A stretch of 24,405 nt of DNA, taken from NCBI GenBank assembly GCA_041164425.1, contig JBEAPO010000113.1:1-24405 (forward strand), read 5' to 3'. Below, in pieces: positions 20,936-24,405 of this stretch. Within the stretch, counting starts at the first letter, position 1, and the number at the start of each line of letters is the position of its first letter. A program made the translations under genes and the position numbers. This DNA comes from F1-20-MAGs119 sp041164425. Lineage in GTDB: Bacteria > Actinomycetota > Acidimicrobiia > Acidimicrobiales > Ilumatobacteraceae. The notes below the pieces were generated by a model, which ran no database searches, was not told the DNA's origin, and was given only the letters and a program-made list of their open reading frames with translations.

Positions 20936-22198
20936 GTGACATCGGGGGAAGTCGTCAACGGCGAAGTGGTCACCCAATCGACCCGCAAGACGGCAGGCAA
21001 CAAAGAGTTCATCGCAATGGTCACCGCCTTCATGGCGATGGGTGCGTTGGCGATCGACATCATGCTTCCCGCTTTCCCCGACATGCGCCGTGAATTCGGC
21101 ATGTCAGCCGACTCGACCGACGTCGGCTGGATCGTCACCGCGTTCTTTCTCGGCGTCGCCATCGGTCCGTGGCTTTACGGCCCAGCCTCCGATCGTTTCG
21201 GGCGCAAAAAACCCCTGATGGTCGGAATGGTTCTCTACATCGCATGCGCGCTCCTTGCCTGCCTCGCCCCGACGTGGGGCTGGGTGAAGATCTCGCGATT
21301 CGTCTGGGGCCTCGCTGCGGGCGCACCGCGTGCAATTGCGACCGCAATGATCCGCGACCGCTACGAGGGCGACACCATGGCGCGACTCATGTCGACGATC
21401 ATGGCGGTGTTCCTTCTTGTTCCGATTCTCGCGCCTGGCTTCGGCGCAATTCTCCTCGCGATCTTTCCGTGGCGCTCGGTTTTCGTGTGCCCGGCAATTC
21501 TCGCCACGCTCCTTCTCGTCTGGTCACGCCGACTACCAGAGACGTTGGCGATCGAGCGGCGCCGGCCCTTCACTTGGAGGTCAGTCGGCAAGGCCGCGCG
21601 TGAGGTCGTGACACACCGACAAACGGTCACCTTCACCCTCGCAGTCATGTTCCTCTTCTCGGTGCTCACCGCCTACCTCGCCGGGTCCGAGGTCATCGTC
21701 GAAGACGTCTACGGCTACGGACCGTGGTTCCCCCTCATCTTCGGATGCGTGGCGTTTGCCTTCTCGATGAACGCGCTGAACAACGCTCGCATGGTGCGAA
21801 TTCACGGAAATATTCCCCTGATCCGCCGACTCGTCACACTCGCCGTCGCCAGCGCCGCATTGTTCCTGGCAGTGGCCTGGTTATCGGATGGTTCACCGGC
21901 GTTCTGGTTGTACATGCTGGCGATTCTCCTCGTCGTGCCGATAGCGCAGGGCCTCGGACCGCTCTGCAATACCGCTGCCATGTCGCCGGTCGCACACATT
22001 GCGGGGACGGCCTCGAGTGTCATGGCAACTGTCACCACCGCGGGAGGCGCGTTGCTCGGCGGTTTTGCCAGCGACCGATTCGACGGCACGATCCGGCCGC
22101 TAGCAACGTGGTTCTTCGTGTGCATCGCCACCGCAGCGGCTCTCATCGCATTCGGTACGCGCGTACCGAAGCGGAATCGCACAACAATCACTGCCTAA
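20936..22198 (+). CDS. MFS transporter, Bcr/CflA-like drug exporter
   Basis: 420 residues with twelve hydrophobic helices, an inner-membrane proton antiporter. It begins with a 20-residue polar N-terminus, then a first helix with FMAMGALAIDIMLPAFPDM, which is typical of the Bcr/CflA group. The loop motif GPASDRFGRKKPL follows (MFS motif A, about 81-93). The Bcr/CflA-like segment LVPILAPGFGAILL is at about 162-175, and GGFASDRFDG is a degenerate copy of motif A in the second half. The GTG at 20936 is supported by TAGTTT six bases before it; there is no ribosome binding site. It follows the SDR by 61 bases, with its own promoter. It probably exports a toxic substrate or intermediate of the cluster, but this is inference. 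Confidence 0.92.
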   Translation: MTSGEVVNGEVVTQSTRKTAGNKEFIAMVTAFMAMGALAIDIMLPAFPDMRREFGMSADSTDVGWIVTAFFLGVAIGPWLYGPASDRFGRKKPLMVGMVLYIACALLACLAPTWGWVKISRFVWGLAAGAPRAIATAMIRDRYEGDTMARLMSTIMAVFLLVPILAPGFGAILLAIFPWRSVFVCPAILATLLLVWSRRLPETLAIERRRPFTWRSVGKAAREVVTHRQTVTFTLAVMFLFSVLTAYLAGSEVIVEDVYGYGPWFPLIFGCVAFAFSMNALNNARMVRIHGNIPLIRRLVTLAVASAALFLAVAWLSDGSPAFWLYMLAILLVVPIAQGLGPLCNTAAMSPVAHIAGTASSVMATVTTAGGALLGGFASDRFDGTIRPLATWFFVCIATAAALIAFGTRVPKRNRTTITA

Positions 22199-22231
22199 CG
22201 AGCAGTACAACTGTTTGGCGACAGATGTTTG

Positions 22232-22260
22232 TTGAACCCCACGACAGGGGTACGTACTTT
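22232..22260 (+). promoter_or_regulatory. Promoter of the histidine kinase gene with inverted repeat in the spacer
   Basis: TTGAAC (22232-22237) and TACTTT (22255-22260) are exactly 17 bases apart. The spacer contains ACCCC-ACGACA-GGGGT (22236-22251), a possible operator. The -10 ends seven bases before the GTG at 22268. Confidence 0.6.
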
Positions 22261-22267
22261 TCTCGAT

Positions 22268-22864
22268 GTGAACGTCGTCGACTTTGCCGAACGTGTCGCC
22301 CGAGATCTACATGACGGGCCATTACAAGACGTCTTCGCAACTCGTCTCTGCCTCGACACCCTTGCCGCACGCGTTCCTTCCGACGTTGCATCCGAGATTC
22401 ACAAACTCTCCGAGCTTCAAGGTCGCATCATCCAGTCCATGCGTCACCTGACCGACACCAATGTCATCAGCGACAAACGTCGCCCGTCTGAGTTGTTCAC
22501 CGACGCTGTCAGTGGTGCATCAATTGCATTGGGCTTCTCACCGAATTGTTCCATCGACCCCAAGATCGACGATTTACGTGACGCCGAGCTTGTCGGTGAC
22601 ATCGTCAACGCCGTCCGCGAGTGCCTTTCCAACGTCGCGCGTCATGCCCGGGCGACTCGCGTTGGTGTCTCGGTCGCGGTCGGCCCAACCTCGGCTCGCT
22701 TCACCGTGCGCGACAACGGTGTCGGCATTCCATCATCGGGCCATCGCGGGAACGGTCTCGCGAATCTACGTACCCGCGCGGAACGCAATGGTGGTTCGTG
22801 CACTTTCCGGGATTCGACGGGCGGTGGAACGGTTGTCGACTGGTGGGTTCGAACGTCGGTGTGA
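22268..22864 (+). CDS. Minimal NarL-type sensor histidine kinase (HisKA_3 + HATPase), no sensor domain
   Basis: 198 residues. The phosphoacceptor helix has ARDLHDGPLQ with H15 as phosphorylation site, followed by the second dimerisation helix. The ATPase domain has the N-box ECLSNVARHA (N122), the G1 box DNGVGI (149-154) and the G2 box GNGLANL (161-167). This is the catalytic half of DevS/NarX-type kinases, without membrane helices, GAF or PAS domains. GTG at 22268 is chosen because a good promoter (TTGAAC-17-TACTTT) ends seven bases upstream; an open frame 13 codons longer would begin inside that promoter. No response regulator gene is near. Its TGA stop abuts the stop of the convergent DUF4188 gene. 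Confidence 0.9.
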   Translation: MNVVDFAERVARDLHDGPLQDVFATRLCLDTLAARVPSDVASEIHKLSELQGRIIQSMRHLTDTNVISDKRRPSELFTDAVSGASIALGFSPNCSIDPKIDDLRDAELVGDIVNAVRECLSNVARHARATRVGVSVAVGPTSARFTVRDNGVGIPSSGHRGNGLANLRTRAERNGGSCTFRDSTGGGTVVDWWVRTSV

Positions 22865-23377
22865 TCAGTAAGGTTCGACCGGCGGACCGGCGGAGTCGGT
22901 TTTCTTCAGGCGCATTGCCGCGGTTTGGCCGCGTTGCGATGCGGGCACGATGCCTGTCACCGCGCCAAGACCAAAGTCGGGCATGTTTCCGTAGACGGTT
23001 TCAACCGAATCATCCGAGAGGATGATCGTCTCGTGGAAGATCCCGACCGTCCCGTTGTCGCGAATACGACGGTTGAAAGCTCGCCACGCCGGTAGGTGTG
23101 CATTCGTGTTCGAGCGGGCATACGCCTGCAACTGCTCGAAAGAGTTCCAGTACTGCCACACCGTGATGACTCGACCCGACAACATCGTGCGCGGTTTGCC
23201 GACAAGCCCGAGGTCGCGGTTCCTCTGCAGCTCGACGAGCATCCGCGGCATCGCCACGAACACCGGCAACCACCGCCAGAACTGCAATGGCTCGTTGATA
23301 CGCATCCCGATGAGAAACAGGATCTTCCCATCCGCTCCCGCGGCCGCCGAATGTCTGCCCTTGTTGATCTGCACCAC
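22865..23377 (-). CDS. DUF4188 / monooxygenase-like protein
   Basis: 170 residues. It matches my recollection of the DUF4188 family (dimeric alpha-beta barrel, sometimes annotated as monooxygenase or phenylacetaldoxime dehydratase-like): LFLIGMRINEPLQFWRWLPVF, then MPRMLVELQRNRDLGLVG, VITVWQYWNSFEQLQAYARS and HLPAWRAFNRRIRDNGTVGIFHETI. H and W residues in these segments could line a haem or substrate pocket. The biochemical activity is not established. Start: tandem GTG at 23377 and 23374; TAACAT lies six bases before the first, so the mRNA may be leaderless. It is divergent from the glutathione peroxidase gene across 39 bases and convergent with the kinase gene. Confidence 0.85.
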   Translation of the reverse strand: MVQINKGRHSAAAGADGKILFLIGMRINEPLQFWRWLPVFVAMPRMLVELQRNRDLGLVGKPRTMLSGRVITVWQYWNSFEQLQAYARSNTNAHLPAWRAFNRRIRDNGTVGIFHETIILSDDSVETVYGNMPDFGLGAVTGIVPASQRGQTAAMRLKKTDSAGPPVEPY

Positions 23378-23383
23378 GATGCG

Positions 23384-23389
23384 ATGTTA
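23384..23389 (-). promoter_or_regulatory. -10 hexamer TAACAT for the DUF4188 gene
   Basis: On the minus strand TAACAT is followed by six bases (CGCATC) and the GTG at 23377. It sits in the 39-base divergent spacer, 15 bases from the opposing TAGTTT of the peroxidase. Confidence 0.45.
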
Positions 23390-23404
23390 GGTAGTCGATA
23401 GGGG

Positions 23405-23410
23405 TAGTTT
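23405..23410 (+). promoter_or_regulatory. -10 hexamer TAGTTT for the glutathione peroxidase gene
   Basis: TAGTTT is followed by six bases (TCCCGC) and the ATG at 23417. No ribosome binding site fits, so a leaderless transcript is predicted. Confidence 0.5.
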
Positions 23411-23416
23411 TCCCGC

Positions 23417-23962
23417 ATGTCCAGCATCCAGAACATCCCCGTGAACACCATCGACGGCAAGCCTTCGTCGCTGAACGACTTCGCGGGCAACGTCCTCCTC
23501 GTCGTCAACGTTGCATCGAAGTGCGGCCTCACCCCGCAATACGAGGCACTCGAGAAGGTCTACGAAGAGAAGAAGGACAAGGGCTTCGCCGTTCTCGGAT
23601 TCCCCGCCAACAACTTCGGCGCGCAAGAGCCCGGCTCGAACGCCGAGATCGCCGAGTTCTGCTCGCTCACCTACTCGGTCAAGTTCCCGATGTTCGAAAA
23701 GATCAGCGTCGTCGGCGACGACCAGCACCCGCTGTACAAGGAACTCACCACATCGGCTCCGCGCGCACAGGGTGACCCCGATGCGTTCCGCGATCGCCTG
23801 AAGGGTTTCGGCATGACACCGAACCAAGACCCCGACGTCCTGTGGAACTTCGAAAAATTCCTCGTCGGCAAGAACGGTGAGGTTGTCGCTCGCTTCGCGC
23901 CGACGATGACCCCCGACGACCCCGCGATCATCGCCGCCATCGACGCCGAACTCGCCAAGTAA
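23417..23962 (+). CDS. Glutathione peroxidase family thiol peroxidase
   Basis: 181 residues, a cytoplasmic thioredoxin-fold peroxidase that reduces hydrogen peroxide and lipid hydroperoxides. The catalytic site is C36 (VNVASKCGLT), Q70 (FPANNFGAQEPG), W143 and N144 (VLWNFEKFLV): the usual Cys-Gln-Trp-Asn tetrad, with Cys rather than selenocysteine. C82 in FCSLTYSVKFP is the conserved second cysteine. Such bacterial enzymes usually use thioredoxin; actinobacteria lack glutathione, so thioredoxin or mycothiol is the likely reductant. The start is fixed by TAGTTT six bases upstream. It ends 24 bases before the convergent SRPBCC gene. Confidence 0.95.
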   Translation: MSSIQNIPVNTIDGKPSSLNDFAGNVLLVVNVASKCGLTPQYEALEKVYEEKKDKGFAVLGFPANNFGAQEPGSNAEIAEFCSLTYSVKFPMFEKISVVGDDQHPLYKELTTSAPRAQGDPDAFRDRLKGFGMTPNQDPDVLWNFEKFLVGKNGEVVARFAPTMTPDDPAIIAAIDAELAK

Positions 23963-23986
23963 TCGACGCGGACACCGGCCCGCTGG

Positions 23987-24405
23987 TCATCTCGTCTCGG
24001 CGAGCTCCTTCACGCCAGTGATCGTGGCCAGCATGTTGTTTCGCCACGTCGCCATGCGACTAGCGATGATCTGATCTCGCTTGTCGGGTTGTGCCTCGAT
24101 TGCCGCGGTCAAACCGCTGCGCGCCGTGCCGAGTCGTGCATGCATCACCAGCAGGACGTCGTCACCCAGCGGCGTGATGCGAAATCCCCATTCGGCGATC
24201 GGGTTCTCTGGGCCGTAGACCGACCACATGAATCCCTCGTGCGGACGCCAGTCGATGACCACCGACTCGGTGTCCCACTCACGTCCGTTCAGGTTCATGT
24301 AGCCACGAATGACCGAGCCGATGCCCGGCTCACCCTCCCATTCGGCTCGCGCAAGTTCGGCCGAGAACCGCGACGGCAGATTCACGTCGGAGACGAAGCC
24401 CCACA
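23987..24405 (-). CDS. SRPBCC (polyketide cyclase/START-like) protein, N-terminus cut by the window edge
   Basis: 139 codons are visible from the window edge to the stop. The frame is open to the last base and reads WGFVSDVNLPSRFSAELARAEW, the usual beginning of the SRPBCC fold after its first strand, so the true start lies outside the window; a GTG at 24385 is internal. The strands RGYMNLNGREWDTESVVIDWRPHEGFMWSVYG and WGFRITPLGDDVLLVMHARLG fit the family's antiparallel sheet around a hydrophobic ligand pocket. The C-terminal helix has the usual position (MATWRNNMLATITGVKEL). Members bind or cyclise lipids, steroids and polyketides; the ligand here is unknown. Confidence 0.85.
   Translation of the reverse strand, partial: WGFVSDVNLPSRFSAELARAEWEGEPGIGSVIRGYMNLNGREWDTESVVIDWRPHEGFMWSVYGPENPIAEWGFRITPLGDDVLLVMHARLGTARSGLTAAIEAQPDKRDQIIASRMATWRNNMLATITGVKELAETR

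Noticed and set aside
22229..22267. Earlier start for the histidine kinase
   Set aside because: It would place the start codon before the -35/-10 promoter, so it could not be in the transcript from that promoter.

Overview
The window is about 24.4 kb of chromosomal DNA, roughly 60% GC by eye, from an actinobacterium. The best guess is class Acidimicrobiia (Ilumatobacter-like). This rests on a UPF0182 giant membrane protein beside a PDZ-Lon (YlbL-type) protease, a DivIVA-type polar scaffold protein, a DUF222/HNH endonuclease, a DUF4188 protein, several GTG starts, and an initiator tRNA of actinobacterial type. The lineage is inferred; no marker gene decides it. Genes are packed tightly: no gene-free stretch exceeds about 120 bases, and I see no CRISPR array, insertion sequence, integrase or plasmid function.

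Layout, left to right. (1) 4-3311: a Rieske non-heme iron oxygenase and a small 70-residue partner on the minus strand, a minus-strand FKBP prolyl isomerase, and a divergent plus-strand SDR dehydrogenase overlapping a SnoaL-like protein. This looks like a small catabolic locus. (2) 3315-4850: a large secreted Cys-containing protein of unknown function. (3) 4947-7079: a minus-strand operon of an FMN split-barrel protein, an aldo/keto reductase and a LOG-family phosphoribohydrolase. (4) 7157-7907: initiator tRNA-Met with a strong terminator, then 3-methyladenine DNA glycosylase I. (5) 7959-9643: a coiled-coil protein and an NRAMP-family transporter with an atypical metal-site motif. (6) 9640-15790: a minus-strand block of PDZ-Lon protease, a DivIVA-like protein fused to a C-terminal domain resembling phage Mu F / SPP1 gp7 minor head proteins, and UPF0182. 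(7) 15789-16748: a two-TM protein and a HEAT-repeat protein. (8) 16798-22198: a second Rieske oxygenase with a palindromic operator candidate, a TetR regulator, a DUF222/HNH endonuclease, a second SDR and a Bcr/CflA-type MFS exporter, which together look like a regulated xenobiotic or aromatic/terpenoid degradation and efflux cluster. (9) 22268-24405: a minimal orphan NarL-type histidine kinase, a DUF4188 protein, a glutathione peroxidase and a partial SRPBCC protein.

Two themes stand out. First, about ten genes have a TANNNT hexamer placed 6-8 bases before the start codon. That is the geometry of leaderless transcripts, and it fixes several start codons. In two cases the preceding gene's TAG stop codon forms the start of that -10 hexamer. 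Second, the DivIVA/phage-head-domain fusion sits between two genes (PDZ protease and UPF0182) that are direct neighbours in mycobacteria. This suggests an envelope or division module with a domesticated phage-type domain, and it is the best candidate here for undescribed biology.
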